Assembly: GCF_030848565.1 (NCBI RefSeq)
Contig: NZ_JAVDDV010000009.1
Span: 80,871-144,870, forward strand
Length of the DNA stretch: 64,000 bases
Direction of reading: 5' to 3'
Origin: Natronolimnohabitans sp. A-GB9
GTDB lineage: Archaea > Halobacteriota > Halobacteria > Halobacteriales > Natrialbaceae
The translations under genes were made by a program, and so were the position numbers. This document shows positions 26,101 through 34,696 of this stretch, one piece after another. The notes beneath the pieces were generated by a model, which saw only the letters and a program-made list of their open reading frames with translations, searched no databases and was not told the origin of the DNA. How positions within the stretch are numbered: the stretch's first letter is position 1; the number at the start of each line of letters is the position of its first letter.

Positions 26101-27024
26101 GAACTGGTCGGTGACGTCTTCGATCGCGAACACGACGCCGTCGATCTCGCCGCGATCGTCGTACAGCGGTGCGCCGTTGACCGAGATCCAGACCCGTTCT
26201 CCGTCCGGGCGCAAGACGCCGCTGAGCTGGTCGAACAGCGGTTCCTCCGACTCGACGATCCGCGGGAACGGAAGCTCCTCGCGCTCGAGGGGTTCGCCGT
26301 CGGGTCCGATCTCGTCCCACGCGGGATCGTCGAAACTGAGTTCGTTGATCCGTTCTCTTGGCCGACCGAAGATCTCCTCGGCGCGATCGTTGGCAAAACG
26401 CATCTCGCCGTCGATTCCGACGATCGTGATCCCGATGGGGCTCGTCTCGACGATCTTGTCCTTGAGCGTCGCCTCCGCGCTTCGGCGTCGTTCCACACGG
26501 TCGCGCTCGATAGCTGACGCGAGGACGTTCGCGACGTTCCGGACGAAGATCACGTCCCCGTCGTCGAACTCCTGCTGGGTCGTCGCGTACGTCCCGAGCA
26601 CGCCCCACGGATCGTCGTCGGATCCGATGACAGCACTGATCCCGCTGACGAGGTCACACTCGAGGAACGGTTCCGAGCCAGCGATCCGATCGTCGCTTCG
26701 CAGATCGTCGACGACGACCGGATCGGTCGCCTGGAGCGCATATCCCGCCTGGGACTCGTTGCCGGCCGGGATCGTCTCCGTGCCGACGTGATCGCTCCCC
26801 CAGCCGATACCGTCTCGAAGCACGAACTCGCCGCTCCCAGGCTGTAACTCGAGGATCGCACACGACTCCGTCTCCAGTGCCGTCCTCACTGCCTCCATTG
26901 CGTCCCGGAACAGCTCCTCGAGATCGGCCCCCTCGAGCGCTCGATCGCCGAGGTCTGCGACGAGTTGCTGCTGGCGAAGTCGTCGCTCGCCGTCTGTATC
27001 GATGCCGTGGGACGATGGGTCCAT
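23128..27024 (-). CDS. Multi-PAS sensor histidine kinase
   Basis: Soluble signalling kinase of 1298 aa without membrane segments. Order: N-terminal GAF-type domain (about 20-180), seven consecutive PAS/PAC units (about 185-310, 320-425, 430-560, 565-680, 690-810, 815-935, 940-1065; each ends in a DIT/DVTER-like linker), then HisKA with phospho-acceptor His1083 in YAASHDLQEPLRM, and a HATPase domain with the N-box FQNLLSNAIEYSG, DDGIGID and GSGIGLAL. No receiver domain is fused, so the partner is elsewhere. PAS units 1 and 3 are near copies of each other. A TATA-like element (CCTTTAGG on the minus strand, about 27048-27055) is about 27 nt upstream of the ATG. The signal may be redox, light or metabolites and cannot be read. 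Confidence 0.93.
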   Translation of the reverse strand: MDPSSHGIDTDGERRLRQQQLVADLGDRALEGADLEELFRDAMEAVRTALETESCAILELQPGSGEFVLRDGIGWGSDHVGTETIPAGNESQAGYALQATDPVVVDDLRSDDRIAGSEPFLECDLVSGISAVIGSDDDPWGVLGTYATTQQEFDDGDVIFVRNVANVLASAIERDRVERRRSAEATLKDKIVETSPIGITIVGIDGEMRFANDRAEEIFGRPRERINELSFDDPAWDEIGPDGEPLEREELPFPRIVESEEPLFDQLSGVLRPDGERVWISVNGAPLYDDRGEIDGVVFAIEDVTDQFHRNHELERYETIVETAHDGIYVLDDERRFELVNDSFAELTSYDRQELRGRHASAVFGEEFAAIGAEKRAAIDGPKSPAFEETITAGLDETRTVENRFHIMTGDEKGEKRVGVVRDITERERLEAELRAERELKDRILETSPVGITLLDADGMNVFANDRAQELFGRSLEELQTYVHDDDRWDLVGEDGEALSGDDLPFTSVKETGEPVYDDVIGIEQPDGTRVWLSAHCAPLFDADGEFDGAVYALRNITERKRLENELEQTLDRVSDAFHAVDTEWNFTYVNTQAKELLDAEDRDLIGNSIWEAFPSAVGSRFEEEYRRAMETQESVTFEAYSPAIDGWVEVNAYPSETGLSMYFRDVTERREMEARLRERERQFRTLAEHVEEIVWLTDEDPSEFIYVNPAYEDVYGHSRESLYEDGLSWLEFVHPDDRERVRQAFTELPDTTFDEEFRIVTADGETRWIHAQAVSAPGEEGELARIVGISSDVTERREREQYFRDAKARLEAATEAGAVGTWEWHVPEDSLVTGPTFARTFGIDPADTQEGVSIERLLDSIHAVDRNRVRNAIEDAVERCGEYEAEYRVHDADGEIRWVIARGHVECDANGDPETFPGALTDITERKRAELEAERQRRQLETLFDVLPVGVVVANADGSILRANDTAREIWDGDVFETDSVVGYEKCDATWADSGDPVAPKEWTIARVLEGEVISEPNVYEIEAFDGRQRIIAEYGMPVRDGRGNVSRGVVVLTDITERKEYQRKLEESNERLEQFAYAASHDLQEPLRMVSSYLSLIDTRYGEELDEDGQEFLEFAVDGAERMREMIDGLLEFSRVETRGEPLEPVDLDDVLADVRQDLAVRIEEQDAEIDAEPLPHVEGDDDQLRRVFQNLLSNAIEYSGDDPPQVDISAREKGDRWEIAVEDDGIGIDPDDADRVFGLFERLHAADEHAGSGIGLALCERIVERHGGEIRVDSEPGDGSTFSFTLPAANAEHDS

Positions 27025-27089
27025 TTCCCGCCCCTAGACGGTCGATGGTCCTAAAGGTACCCCTCGACCCGACTCTCGTGCGCGCTCGA

Positions 27090-27140
27090 GTATCGACTGC
27101 AGTCGGGCGACCGACCGGTGACTCGTGCTGTCCGACAGTC
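27090..27140 (-). repeat. PE-B partial element between DUF420 and kinase genes
   Basis: On the minus strand, TGAGACTGTCGGACAGCACG follows from the DUF420 stop, continuing GAGTCACCGGTCGGTCGC. The left end and part of the body are present, and the far arm is missing or replaced. Confidence 0.65.
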
Positions 27141-27743
27141 TCACAACAGCGGCGCGACCACGATCGCGAACTCGTAGTCGTAGATGTGGTTGAGCATCAG
27201 GTAGGTGACGACGCCGAGGACGAGGCTCAGGATCCACGATCCGGCGGCGATGCGGCCGATCCGTGCGTGGGCGGTTTGCTCGAGTTCCCGCGGCGTATGT
27301 GTCAGTCCCAGGATTAGCGCATAGAGGACGACCGGCACGGCGACGATCGAGAGGATGATGTGGATCGCCAGCATGATCAGGTACGCGTAGTAGATCAGTT
27401 GGGGACCCTCGAACAGCTTCTCGCCGCCGCCACCGACCCGGACCAGGTAGACGACCAGGAACAACAGGATCAGCGCAAACGAGCCGATCATCGCCAGACG
27501 GTGTTTCGCGACCTCGCCGGCGCGGATCCAGTACCAGCCGGCAATCAGCAACACGGTCGTCGCCGTGTTGATGACCGCGATAGCGTGGGTAAATAGGTTG
27601 ACCTGTCCCTGCGTGAGATCCGGATAGATCGGGAGATCGAGGAGGAAGGTTCCGATCACCAGCGCGTAGCCGACGATCGTCAGGCCGATCGTCGCAGCCA
27701 GTGGCTGTTCTCGAAGCCGGCGTCTCGCGGTGGCAGTTGCCAT
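27141..27743 (-). CDS. DUF420 membrane protein, probable oxidase-assembly factor
   Basis: A 200-aa integral membrane protein with five to six helices. The family hallmarks are conserved histidines facing each other: NLFTHAIAVINT, VAKHRLAMIGSF and MLAIHIILS, plus HARIGR near the C-terminus. DUF420 proteins occur with heme-copper oxidase and heme A/O genes and are linked to oxidase assembly, which fits the ctaB gene 11 kb away, although there is no oxidase subunit in this window. Its stop TGA is the start of a PE-B fragment. It follows the HalOD1 gene on the same strand by 188 bp. Confidence 0.85.
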   Translation of the reverse strand: MATATARRRLREQPLAATIGLTIVGYALVIGTFLLDLPIYPDLTQGQVNLFTHAIAVINTATTVLLIAGWYWIRAGEVAKHRLAMIGSFALILLFLVVYLVRVGGGGEKLFEGPQLIYYAYLIMLAIHIILSIVAVPVVLYALILGLTHTPRELEQTAHARIGRIAAGSWILSLVLGVVTYLMLNHIYDYEFAIVVAPLL

Positions 27744-27931
27744 TGTCGGAGGTTAGGAGCAGCCCCGTATCTGTCTTCCCCTTCCGGAATATTGATGGTT
27801 CGATCGTCGAACGGACCGGTTCGACGGGGAGCACTCCCGGTCTGGATTCGGTCGGGCCAACGACACGTCGGCGCTATTCAACGTTCGCTCCGTTGACTAC
27901 TCGAGAAACGTCTCCCGACTCGAGAACGCGA

Positions 27932-28219
27932 TCACTCGGATGTGTCTTCGACGGTCACCGTGTCGTCGGCTCTGACGGTGACCTCGTAGCCACAGAACGG
28001 GAACGTGACGTCGCCCGCCGATCGCGGTGTTCCGTTCGAACGCGATGCGAAAAGCGAATCCAGCGCCTCTGGATCCACGATATCGTGTAACGCTTCGTAG
28101 GTCGGTGGCCGTAGCTCCTCGGGCGGGATGCCCTCGGCCTCGGCAACGGCTTCGATTACTGTTCGACTTGGCGCCGTCCGATACGAGGTGTCGACGCTGT
28201 CGCCGCCCCCCTCCGTCAT
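27932..28219 (-). CDS. HalOD1 output domain protein
   Basis: A 95-aa stand-alone HalOD1 domain, a haloarchaeal module thought to act as a signalling output. The family pattern is visible: VIEAVAEAEGIPPEELRPPTYEALHDIVDPEALDSLF, then a short strand pair VTFPFCGYEVTVRADDTVTV. No other domain is fused. A promoter with a TATA-like TTTTATT on the minus strand (about 28243-28249) lies 27 nt upstream of the ATG, in line with a leaderless mRNA. Its physical neighbours are DUF420 and leuS, and no functional link is evident. Confidence 0.85.
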   Translation of the reverse strand: MTEGGGDSVDTSYRTAPSRTVIEAVAEAEGIPPEELRPPTYEALHDIVDPEALDSLFASRSNGTPRSAGDVTFPFCGYEVTVRADDTVTVEDTSE

Positions 28220-28397
28220 ATTCCACTGTACCGAATCCGATGGAATAAAACTGTCCTTCTTAGTCGGGGTGCTGACAGAACTTCACACCGACCTTCGATA
28301 TCGAAGGTGTACGGAAGCGGCCGTTCCCTTCGATTTTTCGAACCCCCGTCTCGATCCGTGAGCGATACTATTCGGAATCTGACAGTCGGATGGCTAC

Positions 28398-31058
28398 CTA
28401 ACTGATGTGGATTCCAGGTTTGCCGGGCCGTGCCGTCGCCGCCAGTTCGTCGTCGCCGGTCGCTCGCCGAACGGTGACGTCGGCGTCGAACTCGTCGGTG
28501 ACGAGCCAGGCGCTTCGCTCGAGCAGCGCCCGTTCGGTCGTCGGCTCGAGGACGCCCTCGAGTTCCGTGTAATCGCCACGTTCGAGGAGGTCGGCCACGA
28601 AGGGCGCGACGGCCTCACGATCGACGTCGAGATCGGCCTCGAGGACGTGATCGACGACTGCTCCGGTGTCGGCGTCCTCGATCGCTTCGTCGACGTGTTC
28701 GCTGACCCGCTCGATCGCCTCGTACTTCCAGTCCTGGGCGACGACCAGATCGATCCGTTCGGGATCGTCGATCGCCGCGGTCTCGACGATGTCCCGGACG
28801 TCTGCGAGCGTCGCCTCGACGAGCCGACGCTCGCGGCGATAGTCAGTGATGTCGTGTTCGGGTTCGGGCCAGTCGGCTTCGACGACGAGGCCGTCGCCGC
28901 GGAGTTTGTTCCAACACTCCTCTCCGAGATGCGGAGCCATGGGTGCGATCAGGGCCGCAAGCGTCAACAGTCCGCGCCGGTAGATCTGGCCGTGAGGTCG
29001 ATCGTACTCCCTGTAGCGGCGTAACAGGCGGGCCAGTTCCTGGATCTCAGTGGCGGCCCGGTGAAACCGAAACCGCTCGTACTCGTCGGTCGTCGCGGCG
29101 ATCGTCCGGTCTATCTCGCGGGCGAGATACTCGTCGTGAGGTCGTCGCTCGACGCGCGTGTCGCTCTCCTCGACGAACTCGGCTGCCATCCGGTAGACGG
29201 TCTGCTGGAGTTCGTAGGCCCCCCGGACGTTGTTCGCGGTCCACTCGAAGTCCTGTTCGGGGTGGGCTGCCGAGAGGACGAACAGCCGCGTCGTCTCCGC
29301 GCCGTACTCCTGTGGCGTGACGACGTTGCCCTTCGAACTGGACATCTTCTCGCCGTCGTACAACACCGTCCCCTGGCTCTTGAGTTCTCGAATGGGCTCG
29401 CGCTCGGAGAGCAGCCCCAGATCGGCCAGCGCCTTCGTGAAAAAGCGCGTATAGAGCAGGTGGAGGATGGCGTGTTCCTCGCCGCCGACGTAGACGTCGA
29501 CCGGGAGCCACTCGTCGGCCAGGTCACTGTCGAACGGCGCGTCCTCGAGAGCAGGCGAGAGAAACCGCAGGAAGTACCACGAGGAGTCGACGAAGGTGTC
29601 CATCGTGTCCGTCTCCCGTTCGGCCGGCCCACCACACTCGGGACACGTCGTCTCCCGGAACGAGTCGTGTTCCTCGAGGGGGTTGCCCGTCGTACGGACG
29701 AACTCCGGTAACTCGACGGGAAGCTCCTCGTCGGGGACGAGGACGTGCCCGCAGTCGTCACAGTGGACGACCGGGATCGGCGTTCCCCAGTAGCGCTGGC
29801 GGGAGATCAGCCAGTCGCGCAGGCGGTAGGTGACGTCGCGTTCGATCGCTGCGACCTCCTCGAGCAGCCGCTCGCGGACGATATCACTCTCGAGCCCGCT
29901 GTACTCGCCGCTGTCCTCGACGATTCCCGGACCCGTGTAGGGGTTGGACTCGAGATCGACGTCGACGCTCGCGTCCTTCGGCGCGATCACACTCTCGATC
30001 GGAAGGTCGTGTTCGCGCGCGAACGTGTGGTCGCGTTCGTTGTGTGCGGGGACACCCATGACGGCGCCGGTACCGACGTCCTCGAGAACGTAGCCGGCGA
30101 CGTAGACCGGTAGCTCCTCGCCGGTCAGCGGGTGGATCGCCGTCGCGTCGGTTTCGAGTCCCGAGAAGCCGACCTCGCTCGGATCCCGCTCGCGGACGTC
30201 TTCGACGTAGGCCGCGACGTCGTCGTCGGTCGCGGCCAGTTTGCGTGCGAACTCGTGGCCGGGCGAGACGGCGAGGTAGGTCGCACCGTAGATCGTCTCC
30301 GGTCGCGTACTGAAGACGTCGACTGTCTCGTCGGAGCCGGACAGGTCGAACGTGATCCGGGCGCCCTCCTGGCGGCCGATCCAGTTGCGCTGGATCTCAC
30401 GGACCCCGTCGGGCCACCCCTCGAGATCGTCGAGTCCTTCGTCGAGTTCCTCGGCGTAGTCGGTGATCGTAAAGAACCACTGGTCGAGCTCCCGTCGCCC
30501 GACGGGCGTCTCACAGCGCCAACAGACGCGTTCGTCCTCGCGTTCTTCGACCTGTGCGGCGGCGAGGACGGTCTCACAGTCGGGACACCAGTTGACCGAG
30601 GCGGCCTCGTACTCGACGAGGTCGTTCTCGTAGAGGCGTTTGAACAGCCACTGGTTCCACCGGTAGTAGTCGGGTTCGCAGGTGGTGATCTCCCGGGACC
30701 AGTCGTACCCAAAGCCCATCGTCTCGAGTTCCTCACGCATTCGCCGGATGCAGGCTTCGGTCCACGAGCGGGGATCGGTCTTGCGCTCGAAGGCGGCGTT
30801 CTCGGCGGGGAGACCGAACGCGTCCCATCCCATCGGGTGAAGCACGTCGTCACCGCACATCCGCCGATAGCGCGCGTAGGCGTCGGTGATCGCGTAGTTT
30901 CGAACGTGGCCCATATGAAGTGTCCCCGACGTGTACGGGAACATCCCGAGGACGTAGGTGGGGTCGTCGGCGTCCGCCGGGAGCTCGTAGACGTCGTCTC
31001 GCTCCCAGACGTACTGCCAGAACTCCTGGACCTGCGCATGATCGTAGTGAGTCGTCAT
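28398..31058 (-). CDS. leuS: Leucyl-tRNA synthetase
   Basis: Charges tRNA-Leu; cytoplasmic class I synthetase, 886 aa. HIGH-type motif PYTSGTLHMGHVRNY (41-55), Zn-type cysteines (NWCPDCE, CWRCE and HCDDCGH, TTCPECGG), editing domain with the threonine-rich STRPETIYGATY (about 243-254) and GTGAVMGVPAHNERD, catalytic GEKMSSSKGN (KMSKS, near 571), and a helical anticodon domain. Editing-site Asp is present in ERD, while the usual AHD is AHN. The layout is bacterial-type, as known for haloarchaeal LeuRS, with a C-terminal part (VVAQDWKYEAIERV) of archaeal type. The start at 31058 was chosen because the longer frame upstream is arginine/serine-rich and antisense to two other genes. No tRNA gene lies nearby. 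Confidence 0.95.
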   Translation of the reverse strand: MTTHYDHAQVQEFWQYVWERDDVYELPADADDPTYVLGMFPYTSGTLHMGHVRNYAITDAYARYRRMCGDDVLHPMGWDAFGLPAENAAFERKTDPRSWTEACIRRMREELETMGFGYDWSREITTCEPDYYRWNQWLFKRLYENDLVEYEAASVNWCPDCETVLAAAQVEEREDERVCWRCETPVGRRELDQWFFTITDYAEELDEGLDDLEGWPDGVREIQRNWIGRQEGARITFDLSGSDETVDVFSTRPETIYGATYLAVSPGHEFARKLAATDDDVAAYVEDVRERDPSEVGFSGLETDATAIHPLTGEELPVYVAGYVLEDVGTGAVMGVPAHNERDHTFAREHDLPIESVIAPKDASVDVDLESNPYTGPGIVEDSGEYSGLESDIVRERLLEEVAAIERDVTYRLRDWLISRQRYWGTPIPVVHCDDCGHVLVPDEELPVELPEFVRTTGNPLEEHDSFRETTCPECGGPAERETDTMDTFVDSSWYFLRFLSPALEDAPFDSDLADEWLPVDVYVGGEEHAILHLLYTRFFTKALADLGLLSEREPIRELKSQGTVLYDGEKMSSSKGNVVTPQEYGAETTRLFVLSAAHPEQDFEWTANNVRGAYELQQTVYRMAAEFVEESDTRVERRPHDEYLAREIDRTIAATTDEYERFRFHRAATEIQELARLLRRYREYDRPHGQIYRRGLLTLAALIAPMAPHLGEECWNKLRGDGLVVEADWPEPEHDITDYRRERRLVEATLADVRDIVETAAIDDPERIDLVVAQDWKYEAIERVSEHVDEAIEDADTGAVVDHVLEADLDVDREAVAPFVADLLERGDYTELEGVLEPTTERALLERSAWLVTDEFDADVTVRRATGDDELAATARPGKPGIHIS

Positions 31059-31238
31059 TGTACGAGGGGTCTTGCCAACAACTGGGCGTGCGGGCCATAT
31101 CATTGTTCGGCTACGCGAAACGCACTCGAGCGGACTCGAGGGCCGTGACGGTCGACTCGAGTGCCACGGCCGGAGAGTCCGTACGAGCTGTGGGCTGTAG
31201 TTAACAAAGGCGGTTGCGACGGGACCTACGGTAGCGAA

Positions 31239-31637
31239 ATGACTGCCAGCGACGATTCCGCGCCGCCGACGTCGGCCTTGCTCGTTACCATGATCGCCGT
31301 CTCGCTCGTCTTCGCGGCCGCTGCGGTGATCGTCGCTCCCGGTCTCGGACCGACGCCGGTCGGCCCGGACGACGACACCGAGTCTGAAACCGACTCGAGC
31401 GACGGACTCTCGCCCGTCGGGACCACTGTCGACGAACCGAACGCTACCGACGACGGCGCGGACGGTGGGGGCGGTGAGCCGGCGGCCGTCGGCGGCGACC
31501 TCGAGGACGACGTCGGTCCGCCGGACGAGTCCGACCGACCCGGAGACGAAACGGACGACAGTGACGATGCGGGACCGCCCGATGACGTGGGTCCACCGGA
31601 CGACACCGGTCCACCGGACGACGCCGGCCCGTCGTGA
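31239..31637 (+). CDS. Membrane-anchored acidic protein with GPPDD repeats
   Basis: A 132-aa protein: short N-terminus, one transmembrane helix at about 13-36 (ALLVTMIAVSLVFAAAAVIV), then a disordered acidic tail. The tail ends in a low-complexity repeat (DDVGPP, DDTGPP, DDAGPS). The tail presumably lies outside the cell. ATG at 31239 was chosen because the upstream codons are not acidic. No function is known. It precedes the SDR gene by 60 nt on the same strand and is divergent from leuS. Confidence 0.65.
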   Translation: MTASDDSAPPTSALLVTMIAVSLVFAAAAVIVAPGLGPTPVGPDDDTESETDSSDGLSPVGTTVDEPNATDDGADGGGGEPAAVGGDLEDDVGPPDESDRPGDETDDSDDAGPPDDVGPPDDTGPPDDAGPS

Positions 31638-31697
31638 CCGTTCGTGGTCGTCGACCGACCGCCGGCGCTTTTGTTGTGCCCCATCGATTCGACCACT

Positions 31698-32633
31698 GTG
31701 TCTCAGACTGTCCTCGTCACCGGCTGTTCGTCCGGCATCGGCTTTGCGACCGCCCGTGCGTTTCTCGCCGCCGAGACGGACTGGCGGGTCTACGCCACCG
31801 CCAGAGACCGCGACCGCGACGGACTCACGACGCTCGCGGATCGGGGCGCCGACGTCGCGGCCCTCGACCTGACCGACCCCGACGACATCGAACGCGTCGT
31901 GACTCGGATCCGCGAGGAGGCCGGCGGCGTCGACTGTCTGGTCAACAACGCTGGCTACGGCCAGTTCGGTCCGCTCGAGGACCTCCCCACGGACCGACTC
32001 GAGGAGCAGTTTACCGTCCACTGCTTCGGGCCGCATCGACTGATTCGGACGATCCTGCCCGGAATGCGCGACCGCGGCGGCGGTCGAATCGTCAACGTGA
32101 CCAGCGCGGCGGATCGACTCGCGCTCGCCGGTATCGGTGGGTACAACGCTTCGAAGTGGGCGATGGCCGGACTAAGCGACGCGCTTCGACAGGAACTCGC
32201 CGGAACGAGCGTCGACGTGGTCGTCGTCCAACCCGGAATCGTGACGACGCCGTTCTACGAGCGCGTCGCCGCCGAAGTCGACGATATCGAGGCGTCGGCA
32301 TCTGCATCACCACACACCGACTGCTATCGCGTACTGGGCCATCTTCGGGCGCTCGAGGGCGGCGGCCCGCTGATCAACGACCCCGACCGCGTCGCGCGGA
32401 CGATCCACGAGGCCGCAAGCGTTTCGTCGCCGTCGGCGTACTACCGCGTCGGTCCACTGCCGTTGCTCGGCTCGCTGTACGGGACGCTTCTCCCGGCGGC
32501 GCTTCGTGATCGACTCACCAGTCTCGGCCTTCGAATCGCCGCAAGCGAGCCGGTACTGGCGCTGCTCGAGCGACGGATACCGACGTCGTCGGCCGGCTCG
32601 AGTGCTCCGGAGTCGACTGATCGAAGTGACTGA
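31698..32633 (+). CDS. Short-chain dehydrogenase/reductase
   Basis: NAD(P)-dependent oxidoreductase of the classical SDR family, 311 aa. The Rossmann motif TGCSSGIG lies at 8-15, NNAGYG is the structural motif, and the catalytic Ser lies in NVTSAAD with Tyr and Lys in YNASK. The C-terminal 90 residues are longer than in minimal SDRs and include a hydrophobic stretch (YYRVGPLPLLGSLYGTLLPAAL), so membrane association or a lipid-like substrate is possible. GTG at 31698 was chosen because it puts the Rossmann strand at the usual distance. A PE-A element begins 5 nt after the stop. Confidence 0.9.
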   Translation: MSQTVLVTGCSSGIGFATARAFLAAETDWRVYATARDRDRDGLTTLADRGADVAALDLTDPDDIERVVTRIREEAGGVDCLVNNAGYGQFGPLEDLPTDRLEEQFTVHCFGPHRLIRTILPGMRDRGGGRIVNVTSAADRLALAGIGGYNASKWAMAGLSDALRQELAGTSVDVVVVQPGIVTTPFYERVAAEVDDIEASASASPHTDCYRVLGHLRALEGGGPLINDPDRVARTIHEAASVSSPSAYYRVGPLPLLGSLYGTLLPAALRDRLTSLGLRIAASEPVLALLERRIPTSSAGSSAPESTDRSD

Positions 32634-32637
32634 CGGT

Positions 32638-32720
32638 GAGACGGTCTCCCGTCGTCAGTTACCGCCGATCGCCAGTACCGGGATCGGCGATCGCCGAGAC
32701 ATCGGTACAGCAGCCCGTAT
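32638..32720 (+). repeat. PE-A palindromic element after the SDR gene
   Basis: TGAGACGGTCTCCCGTCGTC at the left and TACAGCAGCCCGTAT at the right, with the inner stem CCGCCGATCGCC and GGCGATCGCC. Here the gene's own TGA lies 5 nt upstream, so the element's TGA is redundant. Confidence 0.85.
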
Positions 32721-32734
32721 GACGGCGCGGCGAG

Positions 32735-33184
32735 TCACCGCGTTCCAGCCACCGTCCCGGTTCGGACCGCCGTTCGGGCCGCGTACGCGACGTAGCCGGC
32801 CAGCACCGCCATCAGGATGCCGCTGATCACGTTACTCCAGACGAGCCCTTCGGCGGCGACCTCGAGTCCTTCCATCGCGAGCTGTCCCTCGAACGCGAAG
32901 GGCGCAGCGATGGTCCACAGCGCTAGCAGGGCGACCAGCGACATCACACCCATGCTGGTCGGATGGTCAGTTACGATCCGATAGTAGTTGTAGCCGGCCA
33001 GCAGGAAGATCGCGCCGCCGACCAGGACGTTGTTCCACGTGATCGAGGCGGCAGCCTCGTAGATCGCCGGCGAGATGGCGATCCAGAGCCCGATCACGGA
33101 GACGATTCCGCTGAGCCACTTCTGGCCCTCCGGTTTACCCTGGTCGCGGGTCGTGCCGGTCATGGCGTCATCAGTTTCACTCAT
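32735..33184 (-). CDS. SPW-repeat membrane protein
   Basis: A 149-aa protein with four transmembrane helices arranged as two similar pairs: WLSGIVSVIGLWIAISPAIYEA with NNVLVGGAIFLLAGYNYYRI, and MSLVALLALWTIAAPFAFEG with NVISGILMAVLAGYVAYAA. This duplication is that of SPW-repeat proteins, and the second unit has APF in place of SPW. The function is unknown. Start MSETDDAMTG at 33184 was preferred to the ATG 12 codons upstream because it begins an acidic, soluble tail of usual length. It converges with the SDR gene, with a PE-A copy between. Confidence 0.8.
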   Translation of the reverse strand: MSETDDAMTGTTRDQGKPEGQKWLSGIVSVIGLWIAISPAIYEAAASITWNNVLVGGAIFLLAGYNYYRIVTDHPTSMGVMSLVALLALWTIAAPFAFEGQLAMEGLEVAAEGLVWSNVISGILMAVLAGYVAYAARTAVRTGTVAGTR

Positions 33185-33536
33185 CGCGATCTCAGTCGAA
33201 CGATCGCCGAGTTCGTTCAAAAAGCATCGTGACCGTTCCAGGTGTTATTTTGAGACGCGATCGAAGCCCGTACGTAGCGTAGCTGACACCGGAATATACT
33301 GCCGTCCACCAAGATCGAATTTCGCCGCGCCAATGGTGTACTGTTCTCCCGCTGTCCGTTTCGGTAACCCGCTATTACCGTCACGTCGGGCGAGAATCGG
33401 ATTAGTACCCGATCGATCCGACGACGGCGGTGTCTCACGACTCGAGAGGCGAGTGTGGACTTATTCTCTGTCGTGATCTATCACTCCGGACGAGTATGGA
33501 CGAACGATCGATTCGACTGCGATCGGTCGGAGACCG
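33185..33536. other. Spacer between SPW protein and FkbM methyltransferase genes
   Basis: A 352-bp divergent spacer. No gene, repeat-family member or RNA is recognised. Modestly AT-rich patches (TTATTTTGAG near 33245, GGACTTATTCTC near 33457) could hold promoters, but neither is at the canonical distance from a start codon. Confidence 0.45.
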
Positions 33537-34571
33537 ATGACCGTGACGCAAACGCCGGCAACTCGCCTTCGATCGATAGCCGATGATCTCCCCCAGCTCG
33601 CACAGTACCTGCGACTCGAGGGGTGGAAACTCGCTTGCCTCCTCGGTGAGAGGCGACCGGGTGCGGCCGTTGGATCGACCGTCGAACTGCTGACCGGTCA
33701 CAACCCGTACTACGAGTATCGTCTCGAGGAGGGGCGCTACCAGTCCGTTAGCGTCGGAGAGCACGAACTGATCGTCGACACCGCCGACGCCGGAATCTCG
33801 CGAACGCTGCTAGCGTATGGCGTCCACGAGTACCGTTCGACGACGGCCTACGAACGCGAACTCGAGCGTCTCGCCAGTGACGTCGACGGTCCCGTGCGAA
33901 TTCTCGAGGTCGGTGCAAACATCGGCTACTTCTGTCTGGTCGCTGCAGGCGTCCTCGGTGACCGTGTCCGTATTTATGCCATCGAGCCGATTCCTTCGAA
34001 CGCCGACCTGCTCGAGCGGAATCTCGATCGAAACGGCTACGGTGCGCAGGCGGATGTCGAGCGACTCGCGTTCGGAGCGGCCAAGCAGAGTATCGAGATG
34101 GAACTGAGTACACACTCGAACCAGCACCGGGTGTGTGACTCTCCGACGTCGGACGGAGGCGGGGAGGCCGATCGGGAGACGATCTCTGTCGAGCAAACGA
34201 CCGGAAACCGCTATCTCGAGACTCGAAACGTCGATTCAGACGCGGTCCACGTCGTTCGGTTCGACGTCGAAGGGTACGAACGAGAGGTACTCGACGGGCT
34301 ATCGAACGTACTCGAGGCCCCCGGCCCGACGGTGGTCTATCTCGAACTGCATCCGCTCGAGTTGGCCGTCGATGCGCAGTCGGAGATCGTAGACCGGTTC
34401 GAAGACAACGGGTTCGAGGTCGTTTCGGCGGTTTGGACCGATGCTGCGGCCGGCGTGGTCGACGAGCGGCGGTGGCATGGCCTCGAGTGTGACGTCGATG
34501 AGTTCGACGACCTTCGTCGAGCGATGAGCGAGAACGATCACTCGATCGAGCTCATCGTCCGCAAAGAGTGA
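33537..34571 (+). CDS. FkbM-family methyltransferase
   Basis: SAM-dependent methyltransferase, 344 aa, of the FkbM family that often methylates sugars in surface glycans. ILEVGANIGYFCLVAAG is the SAM-binding motif I, IYAIEPIPSNADLLERNL gives the acidic ribose-binding end, and VVRFDVEGYEREVLDGL is the FkbM-specific motif. The N-terminal 100 residues are an extra family-specific region. It is the first gene of the glycan region and converges with a glycosyltransferase. ATG at 33537 is preceded closely by another frame's ATGA, and no canonical TATA is visible at -27. Confidence 0.85.
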   Translation: MTVTQTPATRLRSIADDLPQLAQYLRLEGWKLACLLGERRPGAAVGSTVELLTGHNPYYEYRLEEGRYQSVSVGEHELIVDTADAGISRTLLAYGVHEYRSTTAYERELERLASDVDGPVRILEVGANIGYFCLVAAGVLGDRVRIYAIEPIPSNADLLERNLDRNGYGAQADVERLAFGAAKQSIEMELSTHSNQHRVCDSPTSDGGGEADRETISVEQTTGNRYLETRNVDSDAVHVVRFDVEGYEREVLDGLSNVLEAPGPTVVYLELHPLELAVDAQSEIVDRFEDNGFEVVSAVWTDAAAGVVDERRWHGLECDVDEFDDLRRAMSENDHSIELIVRKE

Positions 34572-34696
34572 TCGCGACGTTCACACTATCGGACGATACG
34601 ACTCGCTTGGATAAAGCGAGTCACGAACCAGGCCGACGATTAATTATCCCCGCTCGAGAAGCTATCACAGTCGACCGATCAGCCATCGGTCATCGT

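Noticed and set aside
31059..32036. 326 extra N-terminal codons in frame with leuS
   Set aside because: They are antisense to the acidic membrane protein and the SDR gene, are arginine-rich, and normal LeuRS starts at MTTHYDHAQV.
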